From assembly GCF_009862265.1 (NCBI RefSeq), contig NZ_WWGX01000001.1:62001-126000 (forward strand): 64,000 bases of DNA. The letters run 5' to 3'. The position numbers and the translations under genes are program-made. Under the pieces are notes generated by a model, which was not told the DNA's origin, ran no database searches, and saw nothing but the letters and a program-made list of their open reading frames with translations. Within the stretch, counting starts at the first letter, position 1. Each line of letters opens with the position of its first letter. This DNA comes from Streptomyces sp. SID8352 (lineage in GTDB: Bacteria > Actinomycetota > Actinomycetes > Streptomycetales > Streptomycetaceae). Positions 8,689 through 17,850 of this stretch are shown here, piece by piece.

Positions 8689-11466
8689 TCAGGGCACCTC
8701 GTCCGCGAGTTCCGCCACGCCCGTGATCCGGTGCAGCGGATAGGTGCGCACCTCGTCCGCCGTGTGGTCGTACGCCGTGACGAAGCCGCCCTCCACGCCG
8801 ACCGGCGCGATGACCCGCTGGCTGGCGGCGCCCTCGGCGTTGACGTAGCCGATCCACAGCGTCCCGCCGGTCAGGACCGCGGCCTGCACCGTCGCGAGGG
8901 TCTCGGCGGCGCCGGTCCGGGGCAGCTCCCCCGGCCCGGTGGCGGCTCCCGAGCCGTCGGCGGCGGGCTTGCGCGGCGCGGTGGCCGCCAGGTCGCCCGC
9001 CCGGACGGCGCGGACCGCGGCGGCGAGCAGGACGTCGTCCGGCACCGGCGGCCCGTCCGGGACCGGCTCCGGCGGGGTGCGCGGCGGGGTGCGGCGGGCG
9101 TCGGCGCGGGTGATCAGCACATCGCCCGCGGCGGACTCGGCGGCCGGCGCGAACCCCATCGACCGCAGCCCCTCCAGCAGCGCCCCCGGGTCGGCCTGCG
9201 CGGCCAGCACGGTCGGCGCCAGGCGGCGCAGGCCCAGTGGGGCCGCCCGCTTGTCGGCCAGGATCTCGCTGAGCAGCGCGTCGTCGTCGCAGCGCACATA
9301 CGCCGAGGCGGAGCCCACCCGCAGCCGCCCGTGCCGCCGGGCCACGTCGTCGATGAGGTACGTGAGGGGCTGCGGGACCGGCGTACGGGAGTGGGCGGCC
9401 AGGAAGGCGTGCAGGTCGGCGGCGGTGCGCCCGGAGTCCAGGGCGCGCCGGACGGAGCCGGGGGTGAACCGGTAGACCGTGGCCCCGCCCTTGGACTCCA
9501 CGTCGGCCAGCACCCCGAGGACATCGGCCAGCGGCCGCTCCAGCGGGCCCGGCGCCACCGCCGTGAGGTCGGCCTGGAGCAGGACGTGGTCCAGCGGCTC
9601 GGGAAGCAGCGGGGCGAGCAGCCGGGCGGCGCGCACGGCGGCGGCCGCCCGCTCGGCCGCCGTCGGGGGCGCCGTCACCGGGGGCGTGCGGTGGTGCACG
9701 GGGAGCTTGTCACCGGGGCCCGCGGGCGCCCCGGGCTCCGGCGGCTGTCCGTCGGCGGGCGCCGGGTGGTGCGCTCCGGCGGCGACCGGCCCGCGCGCCC
9801 CGGACCGCGCGGAACCCCGGCCCCCGGCGCCCCCGGCCCCACCGCGCGTGCCCCCGGCCCCACTGCCCGCGCCCGCTCCGCCGCCCGACGCGCCTGTGCC
9901 CGACGCGCCCGCACCCGCGTCGCCCGCGCCGGAATCCCCGGCGCCGGTGCCCTCCGCGCCGGGTGCGGGGGCCTCGGGCGCGCCGGTCAGCGCGCGTCCC
10001 GGCGCCGACAGCGCCCCCCGCCCGGTGATCCCCAGCAGCTCCGCCTCCGACAGGGTCCACCGGGCCAGCAGGGTGCGCGGATCGTCGTCCGCCCGCTCCC
10101 GCCGGTCCCCGTGCGGCGGGCGCTCCCAGTCCAGCCGGGCCAGCAGCGAGCCCTCGTCCGGCGCGGAACCCTCGGGGAGCCGGGCCAGCAGGCCCAGCAC
10201 CCGCCGGCGCACCTCGGGCGCCGCCGAGCGGTCCAGGCCGGGGCCGAGCGCGGAGAGCGTGCGGTCCTTGGCGTCCCGGCCGCCGACCAGCCCCGGCGCC
10301 CGGGTCGCCGTCAGCCAGGCCCCGGCCAGCCGCGCCCAGCGCTCGGCGGTCGGCAGCTCCCGCCACTCGTCGTAGGCCGGGGTCGCGGCGTACCGCTCGT
10401 CGGCCTCGCCGTCGGAGGCCAGCAGACCCGCCGCGTACGCCAGCTCGGCCCAGAAGGCGGCCACCGGTTCGGGCACGTCCAGCGCGGCGGCGGTGCGCTT
10501 GAGGTCGCGCACGCTCAGCCCGCCGGCCCGCAGCACCGTGGGACCGCCCTCGTCCCAGTCCTTCAGCAGCTCCTCCACCGTGGCCAGCGCCGTCAGCGCC
10601 TGGCCCGCCGCGGTGGCGTCCACCACCCGGGGCGGGTGCGCCGCGGCGGCCTCCACGGCGGGCGGCAGCGGCTCCGGCGCGCGGTGCGCCCGGCCGCCGC
10701 GCAGGTGCAGGGCGGCCTCGCGGGGCAGGACGACGGTGCCCGGCGCGGTCGGCAGCAGCAGCCCGCGCTCCAGCAGTCGGCGCAGATGGGGCGCCGGGTC
10801 ATGGGTGACCTGCCCGTACGGCGGCCCCCACACCAGCCGGTCCAGCACCTGCCGGGACTCCTCGGGAAGTCCGGCGAGCACCCCCGCCATCCGGCGCCGG
10901 TCCGCGAACAGGGCGGCCAGGGCGGCCACCGCGGACACCGAGTCGTGCGTCGAGGCCAGCCCGACGGCGGCCAGGATCTCCTGCACCCGGCCCGGAGACA
11001 TGCCCGCCGCGGCCTCCCGGACGGTGGGTCCGAGCCCCGTCGGCGAGGGGTGGCGGGCGGAGGGGGCGAGCAGCTCCCGGGCGGTGCGCACCAGGCGCAG
11101 CCGGTCGTCGCCGCCCCACACCAGGGCCTGCTCGCGCAGCCCGGCCAGGGCCCGGGGGAGCGCGGCGGTCACGGCCGGGTCGGCGTCGTCACCGGCCATC
11201 AGGGCGAGCAGTTCGGCGTACGGCGCCGGGTCGGCGGCCACGGCCAGCGCCTGCGCCGTCTGGAGCGCGAACCGGTCCAGCCGCTCCAGCGCCCGCACCA
11301 CCGAGGCGCGGGTGCCGGCCCGGGTGGCGAGCTGGGTGAGGTCCGTGGGCACGGGGGTGACGAGGTCGGGCCGGCTGCGCAGGAGGGCGGCCAGGGAGGC
11401 GTCGTCCCTGCCGCGGAGCGCCTCCGCGAGGGACCGGGGGGCCGCGGGCTTCTCCTCGGTGCTCAT
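8689..11466 (-). CDS. Helicase-associated (Helicase_C_3) protein with C-terminal WYL-like region
   Basis: 925 residues from ATG 11466. The N-terminal SLAEALRGRDDASLAALLRSRPDL and the long leucine-rich helical region are typical of actinobacterial helicase C-terminal domain-containing proteins encoded near XPB. A low-complexity Gly/Ala/Ser/Thr insert occupies about residues 500-560. The region PEPLDHVLLQADLTAVAPGP is the conserved core, and the last 60 residues (TLWIGYVNAEGAASQRVIAP ... YPLHRITGV) match a WYL ligand-sensing domain. It has no Walker A, so it is not an active helicase itself. I infer that it partners or regulates the XPB-like helicase encoded downstream. The ribosome-binding site is weak. 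Confidence 0.85.
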   Translation of the reverse strand: MSTEEKPAAPRSLAEALRGRDDASLAALLRSRPDLVTPVPTDLTQLATRAGTRASVVRALERLDRFALQTAQALAVAADPAPYAELLALMAGDDADPAVTAALPRALAGLREQALVWGGDDRLRLVRTARELLAPSARHPSPTGLGPTVREAAAGMSPGRVQEILAAVGLASTHDSVSAVAALAALFADRRRMAGVLAGLPEESRQVLDRLVWGPPYGQVTHDPAPHLRRLLERGLLLPTAPGTVVLPREAALHLRGGRAHRAPEPLPPAVEAAAAHPPRVVDATAAGQALTALATVEELLKDWDEGGPTVLRAGGLSVRDLKRTAAALDVPEPVAAFWAELAYAAGLLASDGEADERYAATPAYDEWRELPTAERWARLAGAWLTATRAPGLVGGRDAKDRTLSALGPGLDRSAAPEVRRRVLGLLARLPEGSAPDEGSLLARLDWERPPHGDRRERADDDPRTLLARWTLSEAELLGITGRGALSAPGRALTGAPEAPAPGAEGTGAGDSGAGDAGAGASGTGASGGGAGAGSGAGGTRGGAGGAGGRGSARSGARGPVAAGAHHPAPADGQPPEPGAPAGPGDKLPVHHRTPPVTAPPTAAERAAAAVRAARLLAPLLPEPLDHVLLQADLTAVAPGPLERPLADVLGVLADVESKGGATVYRFTPGSVRRALDSGRTAADLHAFLAAHSRTPVPQPLTYLIDDVARRHGRLRVGSASAYVRCDDDALLSEILADKRAAPLGLRRLAPTVLAAQADPGALLEGLRSMGFAPAAESAAGDVLITRADARRTPPRTPPEPVPDGPPVPDDVLLAAAVRAVRAGDLAATAPRKPAADGSGAATGPGELPRTGAAETLATVQAAVLTGGTLWIGYVNAEGAASQRVIAPVGVEGGFVTAYDHTADEVRTYPLHRITGVAELADEVP

Positions 11467-11584
11467 CGGCCCAACTTAGCCGGTGTCCCGTGCGGCGAGC
11501 AGTCGTGCCGCCGGGCCGCCCCGGCGCGGTGAACCGGTACCTTCGTGCCTCGGAGCACCACAACGCACCGGCCCGGAGGGGTTC

Positions 11585-12601
11585 GTGGGGATCGAGAGCG
11601 ACCAGGTCGTCTACGAGTATCTGAGCCGCGTCGGCGACGTGGCGCAGCAGCGGCAGCTGCCGTCCGCCGCCCGGATGCGGCTGGTCGCGGACCTGCGCGA
11701 GCGGATCGACCGGCACCGGTCCGGGGCCGCCGGGGACAGCCCCGCCGCCGTGCGGCGGATCCTGGACGGGCTGGGCAGCCCCGACGACCTGGTGGAGGCG
11801 GCCGGAGCGGCGGTGCCGGGGGCCGCGGGCGGGGCGCCCCCGACGCCGGCGCCCGCCGTGCCCGTGCAGCGGGCGGACGAGCCCTCCGCCGGGCGCCGGG
11901 ACGCGGGCCCGCGCGGCGCCGCGCCGTCCCCGGGGGCCGCCGGGACCGGGGCGGCGGGGCCGGGGGCCATGGCGGGGGAACGCGCCGAACGACGGGAGTG
12001 GTGGCGGGTGGAGGGGCCCTCCGGCGGCGCCGGGGGACCGTTCGGCACCGTCGGGGGCCCGTTCGGGGCCGGTGACGGCGTGCCGGGGTTCGTCGGCGGC
12101 GTGGAGATCCCGGAACTGCTCAGGCCGCCGCCGTCCGGGGACCCGGACGAGGACGACGCCGAGGACGGCGGGGCGCCGGACGGCCCCGGGGCGGAGGCCG
12201 CGGGCGGCGAGCCCGGCGGGTCCGCCCGGCGGTTCGGGCTGCCGCGCCTCCGGTCGGCCGGAGGCGTGCGGAACCCCCTGCTGCTGACGGGGGCGGCTCT
12301 GCTGGCCGCCGGGGCGCTGCTCGGCTCGCTCGTCCCGCTGGGCCTGGGCTGGCTGATCGCCTACTGCTCGCGGCGGCTGACCCGGGAGCAGTCCCGGTGG
12401 GCGGTGCTGGGGCTGCCCGGCACGGTCGCCGCCGCGTCCGCCGTCTGGCTCTGGGGGCGCGCGGACGGCCGCTGGGGCGATCCGGTCGCGCAGGGAGCGA
12501 TGCGGGACGCGGTCGCCGAGACCTGGCCCTGGACGCTGCGGGCCGCCGCCGTCGCCACGGCCCTCTACCTCCTCTGGCACGCCCGCCGCCAACAGGGCTG
12601 A
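11585..12601 (+). CDS. HAAS-like domain membrane protein
   Basis: 338 residues from GTG 11585, with GGAGGGG a few bases upstream; an earlier in-frame codon has no such site. Residues 1-75 (YEYLSRVGDVAQQRQLPSAA, RLVADLRERIDRHR, RILDGLGSPDDLVEAA) match the helical HAAS-type signalling domain found in membrane proteins paired with PadR regulators. A long Gly/Ala/Pro linker follows. The C-terminus has three likely membrane segments (around residues 237-262, 278-294 and 317-334). No PadR gene is adjacent. Divergent from the helicase-associated gene. Confidence 0.75.
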   Translation: MGIESDQVVYEYLSRVGDVAQQRQLPSAARMRLVADLRERIDRHRSGAAGDSPAAVRRILDGLGSPDDLVEAAGAAVPGAAGGAPPTPAPAVPVQRADEPSAGRRDAGPRGAAPSPGAAGTGAAGPGAMAGERAERREWWRVEGPSGGAGGPFGTVGGPFGAGDGVPGFVGGVEIPELLRPPPSGDPDEDDAEDGGAPDGPGAEAAGGEPGGSARRFGLPRLRSAGGVRNPLLLTGAALLAAGALLGSLVPLGLGWLIAYCSRRLTREQSRWAVLGLPGTVAAASAVWLWGRADGRWGDPVAQGAMRDAVAETWPWTLRAAAVATALYLLWHARRQQG

Positions 12602-12800
12602 CCCGGAGGGGTCGCACCCGGCCCTCGGGGCCGGCCCCCAGGGGTTCGCACCCGGCCCCTCCTGGCCTGCCCCGAGGGCCCTCTCCGGGCAGACCTCGGA
12701 GCCCCTACGGAGGGTCCCCGAGGGGCCCGGGGGCGCTCCGGCCGGTCCCGGGGCAGCACGGGATGGGGGAGGGGGCGCTACGGGGTGGGCGAAGGGGTCG

Positions 12801-13073
12801 CTACGGGGTGGGCGAGGGCGCTCCTCCGGTCAGCGCGCGCGTCCGGCGGCGCCCCGCCGCGACGGACCGCAGGACGCCCGCGCCGGCGATGAGGAACCCG
12901 ACGCCCATCAGCATGCTCAGGCCGAACATGTAGACCGGGAACGGCGTCGTCCCCATCAGCAGCGGGGCCACCGTGATCAGGGCGGCCACGGCGCCGACGA
13001 AGAAGACGACGGCTCCGGCGCGGACCAGCCGGTCGCCGGGCCCGGAGGGATTCGCTTGGGTTTTGTCAGCCAC
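12801..13073 (-). CDS. Two-TM membrane protein, 90 residues
   Basis: GTG 13073 starts VADKTQANPSGPGDRLVRAG. Two hydrophobic segments follow (AVVFFVGAVAALITVAPLLM and VYMFGLSMLMGVGFLIAGAG), then a basic tail. The frame is open further upstream but that part antisenses the divergent cold-shock gene. The composition is that of a small integral membrane protein; no function known. It is divergent from the cold-shock gene with about 150 bases between starts. Confidence 0.8.
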   Translation of the reverse strand: MADKTQANPSGPGDRLVRAGAVVFFVGAVAALITVAPLLMGTTPFPVYMFGLSMLMGVGFLIAGAGVLRSVAAGRRRTRALTGGAPSPTP

Positions 13074-13224
13074 CCCACCAGGGTAGTTCCCACCCCGAGG
13101 GGACCGACCGGCGGACGTCTTGTCACCGGCCCCCGGAGCATTTGCCTGGACACCGGCGGGTCCCACGACCCGCCCGAGTGCTGTCATGAGCGGTTTTCCG
13201 ACGAACACGAGGACGAGGACGGAC

Positions 13225-13608
13225 GTGCCCACCGGCAAGGTTAAGTGGTTCAACAGTGAGAAGGGCTTCGGCTTTCTCTCCCGCGACGACGGCGGTGACG
13301 TCTTCGTGCATTCCTCGGTCCTCCCCGCCGGGGTCGAGGCGCTGAAGCCCGGCCAGCGCGTGGAATTCGGTGTCGTCGCAGGTCAGCGCGGTGACCAGGC
13401 GCTTTCCCTGACGCTGCTGGAACCGGCGCCGTCGGTCGCCGCGGCCCAGCGCCGGAAGCCCGACGAACTCGCCTCGATCGTGCAGGATTTGACGACCCTG
13501 CTCGAAAACATCACCCCGATGCTGGAAAAGGGCCGTTATCCCGACAAGGCGGCGGGAAAGCAGATCGCCGGTCTGCTGCGCGCGGTCGCGGACCAGTTGG
13601 ACGTGTGA
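13225..13608 (+). CDS. Cold-shock protein with C-terminal helical extension
   Basis: 127 residues from GTG 13225, preceded by GAGGACGAGGAC. Residues 1-65 are a cold-shock domain with the RNA-binding motifs GKVKWFNSEKGFGFL (RNP1) and DVFVHSSVL (RNP2). A typical CspA ends near residue 67; this protein has about 60 further residues (PDELASIVQDLTTLLENITP ... LLRAVADQLDV) predicted to be helical. It is a long CSD protein of the actinobacterial type, probably an RNA chaperone. Third-position GC is slightly lower than in neighbours, as in highly expressed genes. A hairpin repeat follows. Confidence 0.95.
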   Translation: MPTGKVKWFNSEKGFGFLSRDDGGDVFVHSSVLPAGVEALKPGQRVEFGVVAGQRGDQALSLTLLEPAPSVAAAQRRKPDELASIVQDLTTLLENITPMLEKGRYPDKAAGKQIAGLLRAVADQLDV

Positions 13609-13648
13609 GCCGCTGTTCCGCGCCCGCGGCCCGGACGCGCTTTCTTCG

Positions 13649-13712
13649 GGGCCTCTCGTCTGGATCAGGCCGGGCTCGCGGGGTCCGGCCTGATCCAGAC
13701 GGAAGACCCTAA
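13649..13712. repeat. Interspersed hairpin repeat, copy 2, acting as shared terminator
   Basis: A perfect 16-bp stem (GTCTGGATCAGGCCGG with CCGGCCTGATCCAGAC) encloses a 10-base loop, GCTCGCGGGGT. It is flanked by GGGGCCTCTC and GGAAGACCCTAAG, the same flanks as copy 1 at 5203-5369. It lies between the convergent cold-shock and mqnD genes and overlaps the mqnD stop (13709-13711), so it probably ends both transcripts. Confidence 0.85.
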
Positions 13713-14560
13713 GGGAATTCCAGCGCGTCCGGGCCGAGGGCCGGTACGAGTCCCTCGGCCGCCGCGCGGGTCAGCAGGTCCCGGACGGCCGCGTAGCCGT
13801 CCTCGCCGAGGTCGGCGGTGAACTCGTTGACGTACAGCCCGATGTGCTGGTCGGCGACGGACGGGTCCATCTCCTGGGCGTGCTCCATCACATAGGGCCG
13901 CGAGAGCGCGGGGTCGTCCCAGGCCGCGCGGACCGAGGCCCGGACGGAGTCCGCGAGCCGGGTCAGCGCCCCGGCCCCCAGCGACCGCTTGGCGATGATC
14001 GCGCCCAGCGGGATCGGCAGCCCGGTGGTGCTCTCCCAGTGCTCGCCCATGTCGGCGATCCGGTGCAGCCCGTAGTCCCGGTAGGTGAAGCGGGCCTCGT
14101 GGATGACGAGCCCGGCGTCGACCCGGCCGTCCCGCACGGCGGGCATGATCTCGTGGAACGGCATGACCACGATGCCGCCCACCCCGCCGGGCACCGCGTC
14201 CGCCGCCCACAGCCGGAACAGCAGGTACGCCGTCGACGTCTCGCTCGGCACCGCCACCGTGCGGCCGCGCAGGTCGGCGCCCTCCTCGCGGGCCAGCACC
14301 AGCGGCCCGCAGCCCCGGCCCAGGGCCCCGCCGCAGGGCAGCAGGGCGTACTCCCCGAGGACCCTCGGCAGCACGGCGTAGGAGACCTTCAGGACGTCGT
14401 ACTCGCCGCGCTCGGCCATGCCGTTGGTGATGTCGATGTCCGCGAAGGTCACGTCGAGGGCGGGGGCGCCGGGGACCCGGCCGTGGGCGAGGGCGTCGAA
14501 GACGAAGGTGTCGTTCGGGCAGGGGGAGTAGGCGATCCGCAGGGCTTCACCGGTGGTCAT
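13709..14560 (-). CDS. mqnD: 1,4-dihydroxy-6-naphthoate synthase MqnD
   Basis: 283 residues from ATG 14560. The start LRIAYSPCPNDTFVFDALAH, with SPCPNDT, is diagnostic of MqnD, a periplasmic-binding-protein-like lyase. It converts cyclic de-hypoxanthinyl futalosine to 1,4-dihydroxy-6-naphthoate in the futalosine route to menaquinone. Other family motifs are EYDVLKVSYAVLP, VPSETSTAYLL and LVIHEARFTY. The start overlaps the end of mqnB by 14 bases, so the two are translationally coupled. Confidence 0.95.
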   Translation of the reverse strand: MTTGEALRIAYSPCPNDTFVFDALAHGRVPGAPALDVTFADIDITNGMAERGEYDVLKVSYAVLPRVLGEYALLPCGGALGRGCGPLVLAREEGADLRGRTVAVPSETSTAYLLFRLWAADAVPGGVGGIVVMPFHEIMPAVRDGRVDAGLVIHEARFTYRDYGLHRIADMGEHWESTTGLPIPLGAIIAKRSLGAGALTRLADSVRASVRAAWDDPALSRPYVMEHAQEMDPSVADQHIGLYVNEFTADLGEDGYAAVRDLLTRAAAEGLVPALGPDALEFP

Positions 14561-15389
14561 GTGTGGTCCAACTCGTCAGGACGGTCCCGGGCTTCCCCGG
14601 CCGTCTCTCCGGTCCTCGGGGCCCGTCCGGCTCCCGGGCGTCCCCCGGCCCGCCGAGCGCGGCGAAGGCCGCCGTGAGGGCGGCGAGGGCGTCGCCCACC
14701 CGCCAGGCGGCGCGGTCGCGCGGGCCCACCGGGTTGGAGACCGCGCGCAGTTCCAGTACGGGCACCCCGTGGGCGGCGGCGGCCTCGGCGACGCCGAAGC
14801 CCTCCATGGCCTCCGCGAGGGCCCGCGGATGCCGGGAGCGCAGCAGGTCGGCGCGGGCGGCGGTGCCGGTCACCGTGGAGCCGGTCAGTACCGTGCCGGG
14901 GCGGGCCCCGGTGGCCGCGGCGACCGCGCGCACCAGGGCGGCCGGGGGGCGGTGGGTGACGGTGCCGAAGCCGAGGTCGGTGACCGGCAGGAAGCCGTCG
15001 GCCGTCTCGGCGCCCAGGTCGGCGGCGGTGATCTCGTCCGCGACCACCAGCGAGCCGACCGGCGCCCCGGGCGCGAAGCCGCCGGCGATGCCGGCCGAGA
15101 CGACCAGCCCGTAGGAGGCGCCGCCCAGGGCCGCGGCGGTCAGCGCGGCGGCCGTGGAGGCGGCGGCGAGCGCGGGGCCCACCCCGGCGGCCAGCAGGTC
15201 CCAGCCGTGCGGCAGCCGGTGCAGCACGGCCCCGGGGCGGATCACCTCGGTGACCGGGCCCGGGAACGCGCGGGCCACCGCGTCCCGCTCCGCGGGGACC
15301 GCGGTGGCCACCAGGACGCGGGGCGGGGCCCCGGGGCCCCGCGCGGGGGCGGACCCGGTCAGTCCGCCTTCTTCAGCTTGAACACCCAC
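14547..15389 (-). CDS. mqnB: Futalosine hydrolase MqnB
   Basis: A nucleoside phosphorylase-fold hydrolase that releases hypoxanthine from futalosine. Family features are RVLVATAVPAERDAV at the N-terminus, LVVSAGIAGGFAPGAPVGSL, the nucleobase-pocket acid in EAMEGFGVAEAA, and ELRAVSNPVGPRDRAAW. The start is uncertain. GTG 15389, inside the 3' end of the DUF2771 gene with GAGAAG upstream, gives 280 residues. The only nearer standard start (GTG within RVLVATA) would remove the first strand, and a CTG fused to the upstream stop is also conceivable. The C-terminal 30 residues are low complexity. Forms an operon DUF2771-mqnB-mqnD. Confidence 0.9.
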   Translation of the reverse strand: MGVQAEEGGLTGSAPARGPGAPPRVLVATAVPAERDAVARAFPGPVTEVIRPGAVLHRLPHGWDLLAAGVGPALAAASTAAALTAAALGGASYGLVVSAGIAGGFAPGAPVGSLVVADEITAADLGAETADGFLPVTDLGFGTVTHRPPAALVRAVAAATGARPGTVLTGSTVTGTAARADLLRSRHPRALAEAMEGFGVAEAAAAHGVPVLELRAVSNPVGPRDRAAWRVGDALAALTAAFAALGGPGDAREPDGPRGPERRPGKPGTVLTSWTTHDHR

Positions 15390-15871
15390 ACCGCGGTGAT
15401 CTTCTCGCTGTCCGCCTTGCCGTCGCGGGCGGCGATGGCGACGTTGGTGGAGTTGCCCTGGGCGCCGTACTGGGCGTTGAAGAAGACGCTGCCGGGAACG
15501 GTGGTGTAGGTCTTCTTGAAGTCGTTGACCAGTTGCTGACCGTTCATCAGGATCGTCCAGCGCTTGTCCGCGATCTTCGGGTCGACGCCGAAGCGCACGG
15601 TCTCGTCCGGGTCGACCGTGATCGTCTTGGCGTCCTTGTCCTTCAGGCACGCGGTGATCTGCGCGTCGGAGAGGGCCTTGCCCTCCCAGCCGCAGGCGGC
15701 CTGGGAACTCACCGAGTCGGAGCCGACCGTGATCGTCGACACCGGGGTGGGCTCGTCACAGGCGGACAGCAGGAGCAGTCCTGCGGAGACGGCGCCGACG
15801 GTGGCGACGGCACGGCGGCGTCGCACAGCGCGGTGTCCGGTAGCGGCTGCGCCGCGGGGCAACGTGGTCAT
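15359..15871 (-). CDS. DUF2771 lipoprotein
   Basis: 170 residues from ATG 15871. A basic start and a hydrophobic segment end in the lipobox LLLLSAC (Cys about residue 38), so it is a lipoprotein anchored outside the membrane. The mature part has a pair of cysteines (QAACGWEGKALSDAQITACL) and an immunoglobulin-like region (VRFGVDPKIADKRWTILMNG, VPGSVFFNAQYGAQGNST). It matches DUF2771, which sits beside mqn genes in streptomycetes. Function unknown. It overlaps the likely start of mqnB. Confidence 0.88.
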   Translation of the reverse strand: MTTLPRGAAATGHRAVRRRRAVATVGAVSAGLLLLSACDEPTPVSTITVGSDSVSSQAACGWEGKALSDAQITACLKDKDAKTITVDPDETVRFGVDPKIADKRWTILMNGQQLVNDFKKTYTTVPGSVFFNAQYGAQGNSTNVAIAARDGKADSEKITAVWVFKLKKAD

Positions 15872-15929
15872 GGCGAAAGGCTATACGGCGCCCGGGGCCC
15901 GTTCCCCACCTGGGGGCGGCGTGCCGTGC

Positions 15930-17318
15930 TCACGCCACCCTCGGCCGCGCGGTGCCGCCGTGCCGTGCCGACGCGATCAGCCCCCGTACGGTCGTCAGCC
16001 AGCCGGCGGCCACGATGGTGGCGCCGACGGCCAGGCCCAGGGTGCCGTTGAGCGGCAGCGCGATGCCGACGGCGCCGCCGAGGACCCAGGAGACCTGGAG
16101 CAGTGTCTCCGAGCGGGCGAACGCCGAGGTGCGCACGTGCTCGGGCACGTCCCGCTGGATCAGCGCGTCCAGGGCCAGCTTGGCGAGGGCCTGGGCGAAA
16201 CCGGCGACGGCGGCCAGGCAGGCCACCAGCACGGCGCCGAAGAACACGGCGGCCGTCACCGCCGCGCCGGCCAGGATCGCGACCACCGTCACGATGATGA
16301 TCTCCGGCGCCCGCGACCTCAGCCACGCCCCGACCGCCGTGCCCAGGGCGTTCCCGGCCCCGGCGGCCACGCCCACGATGCCCAGCGAGACCGCCGCGCT
16401 CTGTCCCGTCATCGGGTGCACGCGCAGCAGGAAGGCGAGGAAGAAGATCAGGAAGCCGGTCAGGCAGCGGATGGCGGCGTTGGCGGCCAGCGCCAGGGTG
16501 ACCGCCGGGCCGACCGTGCGCAGCCCGGGGCGCCTGTTCTCCGCGCGCCGCGGCCCGTGCAGCAGGTGCTCCTCGGCGGCGAGCAGGGCCCGGCCCTCGC
16601 CCCGCGCGGAGTCCACCTTGGGCGGCAGCGTGAACGACAGGAAGGTCCCCGCCGCGAAGATCACGAAGGCGCCGTAGAGCGGCCAGCGCGGGCCCACCTG
16701 CTGGAGCCCGGCCGCCACGGGCGCGGCGATCCCGGTGGCGAGCAGCCCGCAGAGCGTGACCCGGGAGTTCGCCTTGACCAGGGAGAAGCCGGGCGGCAGC
16801 AGTCGCGGCACGACCGCGCTGCGGACCACGCCGTACGCCTTGGAGGCGACCAGGACGCACAGGGCCGCCGGGTACATGCCGAGGCTGCCGGTGACGACCG
16901 CGCCGGACAGCACCAGGGCGAGCAGGGCGCGGGCGCCCATCGCGGTGGCCATGGCGGCGCGGCGGCCGTGCGGCACGCGGTCCAGGAGCGGGCCGATGAC
17001 GGGGGCGAGGAGCGTGAACGGGGCCATGGTGATGGCCAGGTAGAGGGCGACCCGGCCGCGGGCCTCGTCGGTGGGGACGGAGAAGAAGACGGTGGAGGCG
17101 AGCGCGACGGTGATCATCACGTCGCCCGCGCCGTTCACCCCGTGCAGTTCGATCAGCTTGCCGAGGCCGGACTCGCCGGCGCCGTGCGCGTGGGTCGCCC
17201 GGCGGATGACGCGCGCCGTCGCGCTCACCGGCCGCCGCAGGGCACGGCCGACCGCGCGGAACCACCCGGGACCCCGTCCCCGGCTCCCGCCCTTGAACTC
17301 CGTCCGTGCGGCTGCCAC
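15930..17318 (-). CDS. MFS transporter
   Basis: 462 residues from GTG 17318. A basic cytoplasmic N-terminus of about 55 residues precedes roughly twelve membrane segments. ARGRVALYLAITMAPFTLLAPVIGPLLDR carries the loop between TM2 and TM3 and TGQSAAVSLGIVGVAAGAGNALG a later segment. Substrate unknown; it lies next to the mqn operon and DUF3027 gene in an apparently conserved neighbourhood. GGA abuts the GTG with no spacer, so the transcript may be leaderless or the start lies elsewhere. Confidence 0.85.
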   Translation of the reverse strand: MAAARTEFKGGSRGRGPGWFRAVGRALRRPVSATARVIRRATHAHGAGESGLGKLIELHGVNGAGDVMITVALASTVFFSVPTDEARGRVALYLAITMAPFTLLAPVIGPLLDRVPHGRRAAMATAMGARALLALVLSGAVVTGSLGMYPAALCVLVASKAYGVVRSAVVPRLLPPGFSLVKANSRVTLCGLLATGIAAPVAAGLQQVGPRWPLYGAFVIFAAGTFLSFTLPPKVDSARGEGRALLAAEEHLLHGPRRAENRRPGLRTVGPAVTLALAANAAIRCLTGFLIFFLAFLLRVHPMTGQSAAVSLGIVGVAAGAGNALGTAVGAWLRSRAPEIIIVTVVAILAGAAVTAAVFFGAVLVACLAAVAGFAQALAKLALDALIQRDVPEHVRTSAFARSETLLQVSWVLGGAVGIALPLNGTLGLAVGATIVAAGWLTTVRGLIASARHGGTARPRVA

Positions 17319-17850
17319 TCCGACATAGTGCCCCGCCGGGAGCCGATCTAGCGCGGCCCGGACCCGGACGGACGCCCCGGGGGCCCCGCCGGGCGGGGTG
17401 CGGGGCTCTCGGGGGCGCCCCCAGGGGAGGCCGGGGCGCGCCGGGGGCGCACCGGGGGACGGACCCGGGGGGCGCTCCCCGGGGCTGCCCGGGGCCGCCC
17501 CCGGCGGGGCCGGGGGACACGCCCGGGCGCCACGGGGCCGTTTCCGTCAGGGGCGTGGGGGGTGTTCACCCCTGGGGCGGAGGAGCGTCCGGCGGTCCGG
17601 CGGGGGGAGCGGGGGGCGGTGGAAAAGCCCGTCGGTGTAGGCCCAGCGCAGATGAGCAGGTAGCGTGCGTAGCTGCGCCATGGCGAACGTTCTCGGCCGC
17701 GCGCCTTACGGTCATCCCGCAGAATGGATGACGTAGGCGCGCCCGAGGGCGACAGGGCGCGGACGTCGACGCGGTCCACAGGTCCGCTCCGTCCGCCCCT
17801 CGCGGACAGGGGCGCACTCGTGAGACGGCGTATGGAGAGAAGCGATACCT
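17319..17850. other. Intergenic region between MFS and DUF3027 genes
   Basis: About 530 bases. Positions 17340-17540 are G/C runs rich in GGGGGCGC-type hairpins. A short minus-strand frame around 17565-17681 begins MAQLRTLPAHLRWAYTDGLF but has no recognised family. The promoter of the DUF3027 gene should lie near 17760-17840. Nothing else supportable. Confidence 0.5.

Noticed and set aside
17565..17681. Short minus-strand frame starting MAQLRTLPAHLRW
   Set aside because: No ribosome-binding site, no recognised family; the C-terminal half is Pro/Arg low complexity.
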